NCBI GenBank assembly: GCA_017555105.1
Contig: JAFZHB010000004.1
Location: forward strand, 33,790-97,789
Source of the DNA: Alistipes sp.
GTDB lineage: Bacteria > Bacteroidota > Bacteroidia > Bacteroidales > Rikenellaceae
Direction of reading: 5' to 3'
Length of the DNA stretch: 64,000 nucleotides
The notes beneath the pieces are model-generated. The model was given only the letters and a program-made list of their open reading frames with translations. It was not told where the DNA came from and did not search any database. The position numbers were made by a program, and so were the translations under genes. Below are positions 35,817-44,602 of the stretch, in pieces (position 1 is the first letter of the stretch; every line of letters begins with the position of its first letter).

Positions 35817-37028
35817 TTAGTTATCCTGATTGAGGAAGAAGATCGGAATGTTGGCGATGAAGAGATCCTTCGCGCGCAGCTGCTCGCGCTTGGCAATCAG
35901 CTCGCTCAGGCGAATCTCACCGATCACATAGTTGCTCTCGCTGGAGATATACTGCTCGTGGATCTGCTCGAAGTGCAACACATGCTGGATGTTCGTCTGC
36001 GAGTAGCGCACATAGATCTTGAGCAGGATGTCGGTCGTGTAGTCGGGCTTCTGCTCAAATCGCTGCTTCTTATACTCATAGTGGTAGTTGTGCTGGCGCG
36101 CCATCACATCGCTCAGGATCGACGAAGCGGTGGGGAGGCTTCCTGCACCCTTGCCGAACATAAACTGACGGTCGTAGCACTCGCCACGAATCACCACGCC
36201 ATTATACTCGTCGTCTACGCTGTAGATGTACTTGTTCGGGCTGACGAACTCGGGCATCACGAACATCGTGAAGTGCTCCTCGCTCACCTTGACCACCTGG
36301 GCTACGAGCTTGATCTTCACACCCTTCTCGCGGGCGTATTGGATGTCCGAGTCGTGCATCGTCGAGATACCGTAGGTGAAGATGCGCTCGGGCGCTACAT
36401 AGGTACCGAGGGCATGCACGGTGATGATCACGAGCTTGAAGAGCGAGTCATAACCCTCGATGTCGAACGAGGGGTCGGTCTCGGCAAAACCCAACTCCTG
36501 CGCCTTGCGTAAGGCCGCCTCGTAGGGCTCTTTGTGGTCGAATACGCGCGAAAGGATGAAGTTCGACGAGCCGTTCAAGATACCCTTCACCTCTAACAGT
36601 AGGTCGTTGTCGTAGTACTCCTCGAGGTTGCGAATCACGGGAATCGAGCCGCACGACGAGGCGTCGTAGAGCAACGCTACCTCCTTGCGCTTCTGAATTT
36701 CGATCAGCTCGGGCAGGTGCTTTGCGAGCATTGCCTTGCTGCCCGATACGACGGGAATACCCTTCTCGAGGGCTGTTTTGACGATGTGGTAGGCGTCGTC
36801 AGCGTTGTTGATCACCTCCACAATTAGATCGATCTCCTCATTCTGGAGAATATCCTCTGCACGGTCGGTCAGCAGCGCCGGGTCAACCGCTACATTGCGC
36901 GGCTTACTCAGGTCGCTGACGCAGATTTTTACGATCTCGGCGTGGGCGTTCTTCGATTTGCGAATCACCTCGTAGACACCTTGTCCTACGACGCCAAAAC
37001 CAAACAGACCGATTTTAATGTTACTCAT
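35817..37028 (-). CDS. hom: homoserine dehydrogenase
   Basis: Reduces aspartate semialdehyde to homoserine. It is a monofunctional form of 403 residues. The NAD(P) motif GLFGFGVVGQGVYE is at 7-20. The catalytic and substrate region (GSKAMLAKHLPEL, ASSCGSIPVIRNLEEY, VKGILNGSSNFILSRV, ETDPSFDIEGYDSLFKL) matches the family. The C-terminal ~80 residues could be a regulatory domain. It overlaps metX by 8 bases, so the two form one methionine-directed unit. Confidence 0.95.
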   Translation of the reverse strand: MSNIKIGLFGFGVVGQGVYEVIRKSKNAHAEIVKICVSDLSKPRNVAVDPALLTDRAEDILQNEEIDLIVEVINNADDAYHIVKTALEKGIPVVSGSKAMLAKHLPELIEIQKRKEVALLYDASSCGSIPVIRNLEEYYDNDLLLEVKGILNGSSNFILSRVFDHKEPYEAALRKAQELGFAETDPSFDIEGYDSLFKLVIITVHALGTYVAPERIFTYGISTMHDSDIQYAREKGVKIKLVAQVVKVSEEHFTMFVMPEFVSPNKYIYSVDDEYNGVVIRGECYDRQFMFGKGAGSLPTASSILSDVMARQHNYHYEYKKQRFEQKPDYTTDILLKIYVRYSQTNIQHVLHFEQIHEQYISSESNYVIGEIRLSELIAKREQLRAKDLFIANIPIFFLNQDN

Positions 37029-38037
37029 CGTGTTCCGAATTTATAAATGGATAGAGAATGTTGTTCAATTGTTCGTGCTCAACCAGGAAGCCGTCGTGCC
37101 CAAAGGGTGAGTCAATTTCATAGTAGCGGCTCTGCGGAATCAGCTCCTGCATCGCCTTGACCTCGGCCGGCGGGAAGAGAATATCGGTCGTCAGGCCGAC
37201 GGCAATCGTCTCTGCCTCAATCGTCGCCAGCACCTCCTCGAGCGAGCCGCGATCGCGTCCCACATCGTGGAAATCGACCGCGTGCAGAATGGCGTAGTAG
37301 GAGTAGGCGTTGTAGCGACGGCAGAGCTTCTCGCCCTGGTAGCGCTGGTAGGTCTGGGCGCGGTGGAGCGTCGGATTGGGCTCGTGGTCCTGCTGCGTGA
37401 GGTTGTAGCCCTCGCTACCGCGGTAGGTCACCAAGCCAATGGCGCGTGCCGTGGCCATTCCTTTCATGCCGGCATCGGCTCGACGCTCGCCAAAGGTTTG
37501 ATCGGCCTCGATGGCCATGCGCTGCGCCTCGTCGATGGCGATGAGCCACGGGGAGGCTTTGGCTGAGGTGGCAATCAAGACCAACTTATCAAAGCGCTTG
37601 GGCTCTTCCACGGCCCACTCCACTGCCTGATAACCACCCATCGAGCTGCCGATGAGCGCCTTGATGCGGTCGATGCCGAGCGACTCGGCCAGCAGGCGAT
37701 GTGCTGCAACCATGTCGCGCACCGTGAAGGTGGGGAAATCGCCATACCACGGCTCGCCCGTTGTGGGGTTTACCGTGAGCGGTCCGGTCGTTCCATAGTG
37801 CGATCCGAGCGTGTTGGCGCAGACGATGAAGTTCTTCGCAGGATCCAGGAAACGCCCCTTCTCCACCGTGTGCGGCCACCAATCGGCTACATCAGAGTTG
37901 GCGGTCAGCGCATGGCAGACCCATACGACATTTGAGCGCTCGGCGTTCAGCGTGCCGTAGGTGTGGTATGCAATCTCCAACTCGGGAAGCATCGCTCCCG
38001 ATTCGAGTTGAAAGGATCCGTGTCGATAGATATTCAT
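37021..38037 (-). CDS. metX: homoserine O-acetyltransferase
   Basis: Alpha/beta hydrolase that acylates homoserine for methionine synthesis. It is 338 residues from MNIYRHGSFQLESGAML. Motifs include YHTYGTLN, VVWVCHALTANSDV, the oxyanion region NTLGSHYGTTGP, the nucleophile elbow IGSSMGGYQAVEW (Ser), and the terminal SPFGHDGFLVE (His). The frame is open to 38112, but the promoter lies there. First gene of the metX-hom unit. Acetyl versus succinyl donor is not decided by sequence alone. Confidence 0.93.
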   Translation of the reverse strand: MNIYRHGSFQLESGAMLPELEIAYHTYGTLNAERSNVVWVCHALTANSDVADWWPHTVEKGRFLDPAKNFIVCANTLGSHYGTTGPLTVNPTTGEPWYGDFPTFTVRDMVAAHRLLAESLGIDRIKALIGSSMGGYQAVEWAVEEPKRFDKLVLIATSAKASPWLIAIDEAQRMAIEADQTFGERRADAGMKGMATARAIGLVTYRGSEGYNLTQQDHEPNPTLHRAQTYQRYQGEKLCRRYNAYSYYAILHAVDFHDVGRDRGSLEEVLATIEAETIAVGLTTDILFPPAEVKAMQELIPQSRYYEIDSPFGHDGFLVEHEQLNNILYPFINSEHDE

Positions 38038-38058
38038 GCGTTGCGTGAAAAGATTGGA

Positions 38059-38066
38059 CAAAGATA
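38059..38066 (-). promoter_or_regulatory. -7 promoter element of metX-hom
   Basis: TATCTTTG on the minus strand, 21 bases before the metX start. It forms a 10-base inverted repeat (CAAAGATAGT/ACTATCTTTG) with the divergent AraC gene promoter. Confidence 0.65.
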
Positions 38067-38087
38067 GTATTTTTCCTGCGAAATCAC

Positions 38088-38095
38088 TATCTTTG
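38088..38095 (+). promoter_or_regulatory. -7 promoter element of the AraC regulator
   Basis: TATCTTTG, 19 bases before the ATG at 38115 and facing away from the metX promoter. Confidence 0.65.
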
Positions 38096-38114
38096 TTTGT
38101 ATAAAATCGCATTC

Positions 38115-38969
38115 ATGGATCCGCACACCCTCAATCCGTTACAACTGCCGGAAGCTGACCACTTTCTGGTCGGCGTGAGTGACCTGGGCTATTTCGACAA
38201 CTACGCCGGTCGCACAGAGAATGGAGCCATCATGCTTTGTCGCAAGGGACATGCCGAAGTGGTGCTGAACGATTACCACGGCACGGTGCGTCGCAACAAT
38301 TCGGTGATGATCCTTCCCGAGTCGCGCTTCTCGATCACGAGTCGATCGGCCGATTTTCAGGTGGAGTTCTTCTCCTTCACGCCGCAACTTTTTGCCGAGG
38401 CGGCCTTTCGTCTGGAGATCGATTTTATGCGCATCCTCCACGCCTACCCCGTCAATACCCTCTCGCGTGATGGTGTTCAGGGGATGGAGAGCTGGCTCAA
38501 GATGCTCGGTTTGAGCTACCGCGATCGGGAGAACCGTTTTCGCAATACGATTGTGCGCAACCGCCTGCAGAATGCCCTTTTGGAGGCGTGTGACAAGGTG
38601 ATGCGTACCCCCGAGATCAAGATGCGGGCCGACACGAGTACGCTGCGCCGCTCCGAACTGTTCAACCGTTTTGTCGTATTGGTCAGCCACCACAGCTCGA
38701 CCGAGCGCGAAGTGGCCTTCTATGCCAAGGAGCTCTGCATCTCGACGCGCTACCTCTCGAGCATCGTGCACGAGGTGTCGGGGCGCACGGCCAAGTCGAT
38801 CATCGACCACTCCGTCATTACGGAGATCAAGCTCCTCCTGCGCACCACGGATCTCTCGGTGCAGGAGATTGCCTACCGCATGCACTTCCCCGATCAATCC
38901 TACCTTGGCCGATTCTTCCGCAAGCACACGGGCGAGTCGCCCTCGGCCTATCGTCTGCAACAACAATAA
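38115..38969 (+). CDS. AraC-family transcription regulator (soluble)
   Basis: 284 residues from the ATG (an upstream TTG at 38097 is in frame). The N-terminal cupin-like sensor domain (about 20-150) precedes the C-terminal AraC double HTH (about 190-284). The latter is recognised by EREVAFYAKELCISTRYLSSIVHEVSG (first HTH) and DLSVQEIAYRMHFPDQSYLGRFFRKHTGESPSAYR (second HTH and family signature). It is 18 bases before a second, membrane-bound AraC gene. Both precede the peptide-lipoprotein unit at 40.2 kb, which they may control. Confidence 0.92.
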   Translation: MDPHTLNPLQLPEADHFLVGVSDLGYFDNYAGRTENGAIMLCRKGHAEVVLNDYHGTVRRNNSVMILPESRFSITSRSADFQVEFFSFTPQLFAEAAFRLEIDFMRILHAYPVNTLSRDGVQGMESWLKMLGLSYRDRENRFRNTIVRNRLQNALLEACDKVMRTPEIKMRADTSTLRRSELFNRFVVLVSHHSSTEREVAFYAKELCISTRYLSSIVHEVSGRTAKSIIDHSVITEIKLLLRTTDLSVQEIAYRMHFPDQSYLGRFFRKHTGESPSAYRLQQQ

Positions 38970-38987
38970 ATAGATTTTTACCTGCTT

Positions 38988-40043
38988 ATGCGCTATATTG
39001 CAACTGTTTTTCTTCTTCTGATGACGATCTCTCTGTTCACCGGCGGTCTTCTTGTGTGGAGGCGTCGCAGCGAGACCGGCGATTACTCGCGCACGATTCA
39101 GGCGGTGTTCAGTTGGCTGTCGGCGTTTTTTACCCTGACCTTTATTTTCCGCACCTGGGCCGAGACAACCCCGGTCGATGGGGCGTTCTTCGAGCCCGAG
39201 CACACCTTCGTGCCCCTGCTCATGCAGATGAGCTTCTTCCTCTACCCGCTGGAGGTGATGCGCCCCACGATCAGCCGCGCGAAGGTCTATGCGCTCCTCT
39301 TCTCGCCCCTGCTTTTGTTGGTCTGCGTCGGCATGTGTAGCGGAATCGACTACACGCCGATCCATACCTATGCCGACCTTTGGGCGCATATCGGCGAGTT
39401 CAATGTCTGGTTTCGGTTGGCTACCCTTACGATCATGCTTTTCTACTGCTTCGCTCTCTTCCTCGTGCCCTACGATTGGCAGCGAAGCAGTGCCGACCGC
39501 AGCTTCATCATGCGCTACGCTTCGGGCTTCTGCCTCATCGGGCTGCTGCACTTCGCCATACAGATGACCCATGCCCACTTTCTGGTGTTGGCGCATCAGG
39601 TGGTGTGGGGTGCCTTCTTCGTCTCGGTGGCCTATTATGAGTTGAAGGAGCGTCTTCTGGCGCCCAACACGACGAGTGCGACCGAGCCCCTTGCCGAGGA
39701 GCAGCCGATGGAGGACGCCTTGTGGCAGAAGATCGAGCTGGTGATCGAGGGCGGCGAGGGTTGGCGCACACCCGACCTCACGCTGGCCACGCTTGCACAG
39801 CAGGTCTTCTCGAACCGCACCTATGTCGGCGAGGCGTTCAAGCGCAACACGGGGCTGACCTTTAGCGAGTATATCGCCAAGCGGCGCATCGACTATGTGG
39901 TCGAGGCGTTGCGGAGCGACCCGCTGAGCGACATCAAGGAGCTCTTCCACTATGTCGGTTTTCGTTCGCGCACGACCGCGTGGGCCAATTTCCGCAAGGT
40001 GACGGGCCTCTCGCCCACCGATTTCTTGAATAAAATCGCGTAA
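38988..40043 (+). CDS. membrane-anchored AraC-family regulator
   Basis: 351 residues. About six to seven membrane helices (roughly residues 4-212) are followed by a cytoplasmic AraC HTH domain (about 245-351). Signature parts are TPDLTLATLAQQVFSNRTYVGEAFKRNTGLTFSEYI and FHYVGFRSRTTAWANFRKVTGLSPTDFL. Membrane AraC proteins are frequent in Bacteroidota and usually regulate a neighbour in response to an envelope signal. Downstream, directly repeated TTTGYARAT boxes precede the next gene. Confidence 0.9.
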   Translation: MRYIATVFLLLMTISLFTGGLLVWRRRSETGDYSRTIQAVFSWLSAFFTLTFIFRTWAETTPVDGAFFEPEHTFVPLLMQMSFFLYPLEVMRPTISRAKVYALLFSPLLLLVCVGMCSGIDYTPIHTYADLWAHIGEFNVWFRLATLTIMLFYCFALFLVPYDWQRSSADRSFIMRYASGFCLIGLLHFAIQMTHAHFLVLAHQVVWGAFFVSVAYYELKERLLAPNTTSATEPLAEEQPMEDALWQKIELVIEGGEGWRTPDLTLATLAQQVFSNRTYVGEAFKRNTGLTFSEYIAKRRIDYVVEALRSDPLSDIKELFHYVGFRSRTTAWANFRKVTGLSPTDFLNKIA

Positions 40044-40091
40044 ATCAGCCACTTAACACCTGATTGCTGCGTTCTGTACGACATGTGCAGG

Positions 40092-40175
40092 ACGCTTTTT
40101 TTGTAAATCAGGAACGCTCTTTTTGCAGATTCCGAACAGCTTTGTAGATGCGGCGTGCTACTTTTGCAAATCCTT
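40092..40175 (+). promoter_or_regulatory. direct-repeat operator region and promoter of the second peptide-lipoprotein unit
   Basis: Four copies of TTTG(T/C)A(A/G)AT stand in direct repeat, with their G at 40103, 40125, 40144 and 40166, giving spacings of 22, 19 and 22 bases (about two helical turns). The first two lie in 22-base units matching at 16 of 22 positions. The last overlaps TACTTTTG (40159-40166), a -7 element 43 bases before the peptide ATG. AraC proteins bind direct repeats with this spacing, and two AraC genes lie just upstream. Confidence 0.6.
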
Positions 40176-40209
40176 TGAAATCATTAATCAAACAAAGAAA
40201 ACAATAACT

Positions 40210-40338
40210 ATGAAACAGACCCAAACGATGTACTACGAGGCGCCCATGTTGGAGCTCTTCGAGGTAAAGGCCGAGCAGGGCTTTGCAGCCACCGGCGACC
40301 CGAACGATTTCACCTATGCGGACGGGTGGGAGAACTAA
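40210..40338 (+). CDS. 42-residue EQGFAAT-type peptide
   Basis: Encodes MKQTQTMYYEAPMLELFEVK followed by AEQGFAATGDPNDFTYADGWEN. Shares YExPxLE(L/F)E...EQGFAA with the 39-residue peptide at 32776 and likewise lies just before a fimbrillin-like lipoprotein gene (21 bases). The frame extends upstream to 40123, but the promoter region lies there and homology starts at this ATG. No signal peptide or membrane segment. Function unknown. Confidence 0.78.
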   Translation: MKQTQTMYYEAPMLELFEVKAEQGFAATGDPNDFTYADGWEN

Positions 40339-40359
40339 TCACGAAAAAAACAGAGAACG

Positions 40360-41735
40360 ATGAAGAAGATGATGAAGATGAGCCTTGTGATGGCTCTTGC
40401 AGCCCTCCTTGCCGTGGGTTGCCAGAAAGATAGCACCCACACCCCCGAAGAGGGGCAGCTGACCACCGTTACGGCCACAATCAACAACGGCAACCTCGGC
40501 CGCGTGGCGTATGAGGACGACGGTAGCTCGGTATTGAAGGTTAATTGGAAGGATTCGGACGAGGCGTTTTGGGTACAGGGAGCTGGAGGCTACAAACGCT
40601 TCGATCAGGTAGCGGGTACTTCGACCTTTACGGGTGTGCTCGACGGTGGTTTTGATGGCACTTACTACGCGACATATCCGATAATATACTTGCACCCTGC
40701 ATCATTCTTGGTTACGATGGACTACACGCAGCAAAGCGGCGTATTGGACGAGCAATTTAACTATATGAGTGCTGTAAGTGACAACGGTACGCATTTCGAG
40801 TTCCGGCAGATGACCGCCATTATCAAGCCGACCTTCAAGGTGGCGGGTGAAAAGGTGAACAACCAAATCTCGGAGATCACGCTGTTGGATGTGACGGGTG
40901 CCAAGATCGGCGGCGCAACGGCGGATATCACGATCACCTGCGATCAGTTGGAGACGATCTACATCTACCTTCCTAACGGCCGTGCCTGGTTCAACAATCC
41001 GACCATCCTTGCCGCCGGCGAGTCGATTGCGTTGGAGGTAACGATTGGCGAGGAGCTCTACCTCGGCCGCATCACCGTACCCGAGGGTCGCGCCATCGAG
41101 ATGGGCAAGGTCTATCCGCTCGGCATCACGCTGACGAAGAGTGCGCCCGCGGCAACCATCGGCGAGGCGGTTGATCTTGGTTTGAGTGTAGCGTGGGCTA
41201 CCTACAATGTCGGTGCTACCGCTCCCGAGGAGTATGGCGATTACTTCAATTGGGGCGAGGTGGAGCCGCGGCCGGGGAAGAACGATTTCGCAACATTTTA
41301 CAAATACTCCGACGGGTTGATGGCAGCCGGCATTATCGATGCGAATTACAATTTGACTACCAATTACGACGCCGCTGCCACCAATTGGGGGGGGATTGGC
41401 GTATGCCTACTGCTAAAGAAATCGATGAACTGATTACTAAGTGTACCTGGGCGTTGAGTACGCTCAACAGCGTGGCCGGAATCACGGTTACCGGCCCCAA
41501 CGGCAACTCCATCTTCCTGCCGACTGCGGGCAGGTATAACAAGTTCGCCTCTCGTCCCGAATCTGGTGGTCAGTATGGCAATTATTGGAGTGGTACGGCG
41601 ATAGAGAACAACGACAGAGTCAATTCTCCGATACTCTATTATCAGCAGTCGGACGCCGTGCACTATACACATTATGCAGACCGTGCATGCGGTCTGCCGA
41701 TCCGTCCCGTTAAACCGAAACCTATTCGTGAGTAA
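40360..41735 (+). pseudogene. fimbrillin/FISUMP lipoprotein, frameshifted at a G8 tract
   Basis: The signal peptide ends in LLAVGC (Cys21). A fimbrillin-like domain (VAYEDDGSSVLKVNWKDSDEAFWV, about 40-270) and the start of a FISUMP-like domain (VDLGLSVAWATYNVGATAPEEYGDYFNWGEV) follow. At 41387-41394 eight G residues put the frame out: the first frame ends IGVCLLLKKSMN at 41433. The frame one base away continues with DWRMPTAKEIDEL through GLPIRPVKPKPIRE at 41735. With nine or six G the product would be whole (about 458 residues). Either a slippage-controlled ON/OFF gene, a true mutation or a sequencing error. Confidence 0.8.
41387..41394 (+). repeat. G8 homopolymer, possible slippage tract
   Basis: Eight G after CCAATT within the WGGDWRMPT codons of the lipoprotein gene, exactly where the frame breaks. 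Confidence 0.75.
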
Positions 41736-41819
41736 GAGCGACGAGCGAGCATAACTGCATGCAATTCATCAAAGCACAAATTTACGGTGGTTGACTAAAT
41801 GGAAGGCTTCATGCTAAAC

Positions 41820-41860
41820 AAGACGAGCGTGTCCACTTACGGACACGCTCGCCTTGTTTT
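41820..41860. terminator. terminator between lipoprotein and S1/P1 nuclease genes
   Basis: CGAGCGTGTCC and GGACACGCTCG form an 11-pair stem with a 6-base loop, followed by CCTTGTTTTT. It lies between convergent genes. Confidence 0.88.
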
Positions 41861-41885
41861 TAAAGAGGCTCTTGCTGCACTTTGC

Positions 41886-42665
41886 CTACTTCGTGCCGTA
41901 GAGCTTATTGAGCACACCGGCCAGGCGCAGACCACCCAGAAGGAACTGCTGCTCGATCACGGGGGTCATCGCTGCGATGTAGTCATACGAGATCTTCGTG
42001 CCCTCGGGGGTCACCTGATAGATCTTCTTGGCGATGTTGACCGTAGCCTCGAACCACTCCTCGATCGTGCCCTGCTGGATCTGCTCGACGAAGCTCTGGT
42101 TGGCGCGGTCGATCTGGAACTGCCACTCCGAGTAGCTCCAATTGTGAGCCGACTCCACCAGCGAGCTGTCCCACACCGAGTGGAGGTTCGTCTCGCGGTT
42201 GAAGTAGAGCACCTTCACGGCGTTACCACCGCGGTCGGTCGAGCGACCGGCGTGCATCGGGCAGTGCATGTCGCCTACCAGGTGGATCAGCATGCGCAAC
42301 TGATCGGCCTCCTCCTCCTTCGAGAGTTTGCCCTTCTCGATGCGCTTCACGATGCCGTTGATGGCCGTCAGCAGGTCGCCTTTCGAATTGCGCGGCTGCG
42401 TGGCGATGGTCTCGTTGGCGTCGATGTTCATGTAGTGCCAGGTCTTCGAGTAGGCATAGGCCGGCGTGTTGCTGGCATTGTCCATCCAGTTGGCATAGTA
42501 GACCAACGAACGACCACCCAACACCTCAGCTACGCGTGAAGCAGCCTCGGGAGTGAGGTGAAACTCGGCGATGTAGGCCGTCACATCGTGGCCCTTCTGT
42601 CCCCAAGCCATAGCGTTGAGCGTCAGGCTGAGGGCAGCACACAAAACAAAAAGTCTCTTCATCAT
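41886..42665 (-). CDS. S1/P1 family nuclease, exported
   Basis: Zinc-dependent nuclease, 259 residues. Cleavage after NAMA exposes Trp21 (WGQKGHDVTAYIAE), the N-terminal zinc ligand of this family. Further ligand motifs are YANWMDNA, HYMNID and HLVGDMHCPMHAG, plus NLHSVWDSSLVE. Probably periplasmic degradation of nucleic acid. It lies 14 bases after rho on the same strand. Confidence 0.93.
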   Translation of the reverse strand: MMKRLFVLCAALSLTLNAMAWGQKGHDVTAYIAEFHLTPEAASRVAEVLGGRSLVYYANWMDNASNTPAYAYSKTWHYMNIDANETIATQPRNSKGDLLTAINGIVKRIEKGKLSKEEEADQLRMLIHLVGDMHCPMHAGRSTDRGGNAVKVLYFNRETNLHSVWDSSLVESAHNWSYSEWQFQIDRANQSFVEQIQQGTIEEWFEATVNIAKKIYQVTPEGTKISYDYIAAMTPVIEQQFLLGGLRLAGVLNKLYGTK

Positions 42666-42679
42666 GGTTTTGATAGTTT

Positions 42680-44275
42680 TTATTGGTTCATAGTTGCTAA
42701 GAATTCCTCATTTGAGGTGGTGAGCTCCATCTGCTTCTGCAGGAACTCCATTGCCTCCACCGTGGTCATATCCGAGAGGTATTTGCGCAGTACCCAGGTG
42801 CGGTTCATCACCTCACGCGGCAGCAAGAGATCCTCACGACGCGTGCTCGAAGCGATGACATCGACCGCCGGATAGACGCGCTTGTTCGAGAGACGACGGT
42901 CGAGCTGCAACTCCATGTTACCCGTGCCCTTGAACTCCTCGAAGATCACCTCGTCCATCTTCGAGCCCGTGTCGATGAGCGCCGTGGCGATGATCGTCAG
43001 CGATCCCTTCTCCTCCGTGTTGCGGGCTGCACCAAAGAAGCGCTTGGGCTTGTGCAGCGCGTTGGCATCCACACCACCCGAGAGCACCTTACCCGAGGCG
43101 GGCTGCACCGAGTTGTAGGCACGCGCCAGACGCGTGATCGAGTCGAGGAAGATCACCACATCGTGGCCGCACTCTACCATGCGCTTCGCCTTCTCGAGCA
43201 CCATCTCGGCCACCTTCACATGGCGCGAGGCCTGCTCATCGAAGGTCGAAGCTACCACTTCGGCCTTGACATTGCGTGCCATCTCGGTCACCTCCTCGGG
43301 GCGCTCGTCGATCAAGAGAACGATCATATAGACCTCGGGATGGTTGTCGGCAATGGCGTTGGCAATCGACTGCAGGAGCATCGTCTTACCGGTCTTGGGC
43401 TGTGCTACGATCAGTGCACGCTGACCCTTGCCGATGGGCGAAAAGAGGTCTACCACGCGCGTCGAGAGCGTGTTGTGGCCGTTGCCCGTCAGGCAGAACT
43501 TCTCGCTCGGGAAGAGCGGCGTCATGTACTCAAACTGCACGCGGTCGCGGATATACTCGGGCTTCAGACCGTTGATCTCGTTGACACGCACGAGCGGGAA
43601 GTACTTCTCGCCCTCCTTCGGGGGGCGGATCACACCGTTGACCGTGTCGCCGGCCTTCAAGCCAAAGAGCTTGATCTGCGAGGGCGAAACATAGATGTCG
43701 TCGGGCGAATTGAGGTAGTTGTAGTCGGCCGAGCGCAGGAAACCGTAGCCGTCGCTCATGATCTCGAGCACGCCTTCGCCTTCGACCTCACCCGTATAAT
43801 CATCTTTCGTGATAATCTCTTCGTCCAGCGACTTGGCCGCGGGTGCTTTAGCTGGCTGCTGGTGAGCCACTTCGGGCTCGGCTGCCGGCGTTTCCGCCTG
43901 CGGCTGCATCATCGACTTGGGCTTGCGACCTCGGCGCTTCGGGAGAGCGGCCTCCGCGGGAGCTGCAGCCATCTTCTCCTCCTTGGCGGGAGCAGTAACG
44001 GCCTCTGCGGCAGGTGTGGCGGGTATCTCTTCTGCGGGTGTGGCTACCTCTGCCGCCGCCAGACGCGGACGACGCCCGCGACGCTTCGGCTCGGTCGGCG
44101 TAGCCTCTGCGGCCTCAGCTTTCGGGGTGGCCTCTGCCTCTGTAGGGGCCGTACCGCCGCTGATACGCTCGATCAGTTCGCGCTTTTTCATCTTGGAGCC
44201 GTCGATGCCCAGCACCGTGGCGATCTCACGCAACTCAGACAAACTCTTGCCTGCGAGTGCTTTTAAATCTTGCAT
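42680..44275 (-). CDS. rho: transcription termination factor Rho, extended N-terminal form
   Basis: Hexameric RNA-dependent ATPase, 531 residues from [17 protein letters not shown]; the longer frame to 44479 contains the promoter. The Rho N-terminal domain (1-45) is followed by a disordered insert rich in Ala, Glu and Pro (about 46-160) with two AT-hook-like motifs, KRRGRRPR and KRRGRKPK. The RNA-binding cold-shock domain ([14 protein letters not shown]) comes next, then the ATPase with P-loop [10 protein letters not shown] and [14 protein letters not shown], and [15 protein letters not shown]. The insert is a Bacteroidota trait. Confidence 0.96.
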   Translation of the reverse strand: MQDLKALAGKSLSELREIATVLGIDGSKMKKRELIERISGGTAPTEAEATPKAEAAEATPTEPKRRGRRPRLAAAEVATPAEEIPATPAAEAVTAPAKEEKMAAAPAEAALPKRRGRKPKSMMQPQAETPAAEPEVAHQQPAKAPAAKSLDEEIITKDDYTGEVEGEGVLEIMSDGYGFLRSADYNYLNSPDDIYVSPSQIKLFGLKAGDTVNGVIRPPKEGEKYFPLVRVNEINGLKPEYIRDRVQFEYMTPLFPSEKFCLTGNGHNTLSTRVVDLFSPIGKGQRALIVAQPKTGKTMLLQSIANAIADNHPEVYMIVLLIDERPEEVTEMARNVKAEVVASTFDEQASRHVKVAEMVLEKAKRMVECGHDVVIFLDSITRLARAYNSVQPASGKVLSGGVDANALHKPKRFFGAARNTEEKGSLTIIATALIDTGSKMDEVIFEEFKGTGNMELQLDRRLSNKRVYPAVDVIASSTRREDLLLPREVMNRTWVLRKYLSDMTTVEAMEFLQKQMELTTSNEEFLATMNQ

Positions 44276-44339
44276 AAAAATCGTGTGATTTTGATTGTCA
44301 TCATCGAACGGTTGTTCGAGTTTTGAAGTGGTTACGCTG

Positions 44340-44347
44340 CAAAGATA
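44340..44347 (-). promoter_or_regulatory. -7 promoter element of rho
   Basis: TATCTTTG on the minus strand, 64 bases before the rho start. Confidence 0.6.
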
Positions 44348-44445
44348 GTACAAAATCTCTGTTTTGGAAATTTTAGCTCCGCTTTTTGTGCAAGAAAAAC
44401 AGCACTTTTTCCCGCTATTGGACACAAAATACCAATAAATGGTGA

Positions 44446-44476
44446 TTGACTGCCATCTGAAAACGGCCGATCTTTG
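44446..44476 (+). promoter_or_regulatory. possible distal promoter of the aspA leader
   Basis: TTG (44446-44448), a 20-base spacer, then GATCTTTG (one mismatch to TAnnTTTG). Transcription from here would meet the hairpin at 44523 before reaching aspA. Confidence 0.45.
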
Positions 44477-44522
44477 CACCGTAGAAGTAAAACAACCGTT
44501 TTATTTGTTATTGTTTGTGTGT

Positions 44523-44561
44523 GAAAAAAGTCCGTTCGCTTGCCGAGTGGGCTTTTTTTTA
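44523..44561 (+). terminator. hairpin with T8 in the aspA leader
   Basis: AAAAAAGTCC pairs with GGGCTTTTTT (one G-T pair) around a ~17-base loop and is followed by further T. No coding gene ends here, so it may terminate a short RNA or act as an attenuator ahead of aspA. Confidence 0.6.
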
Positions 44562-44602
44562 CAATATTTCAGTATGTGATGCGGTTTTTGTTAAATTATT
44601 AC

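Noticed and set aside
44477-44561. Definite small RNA gene before aspA
   Set aside because: Promoter has a mismatch and an attenuator explains the hairpin equally well; listed as a finding, not as an RNA feature.
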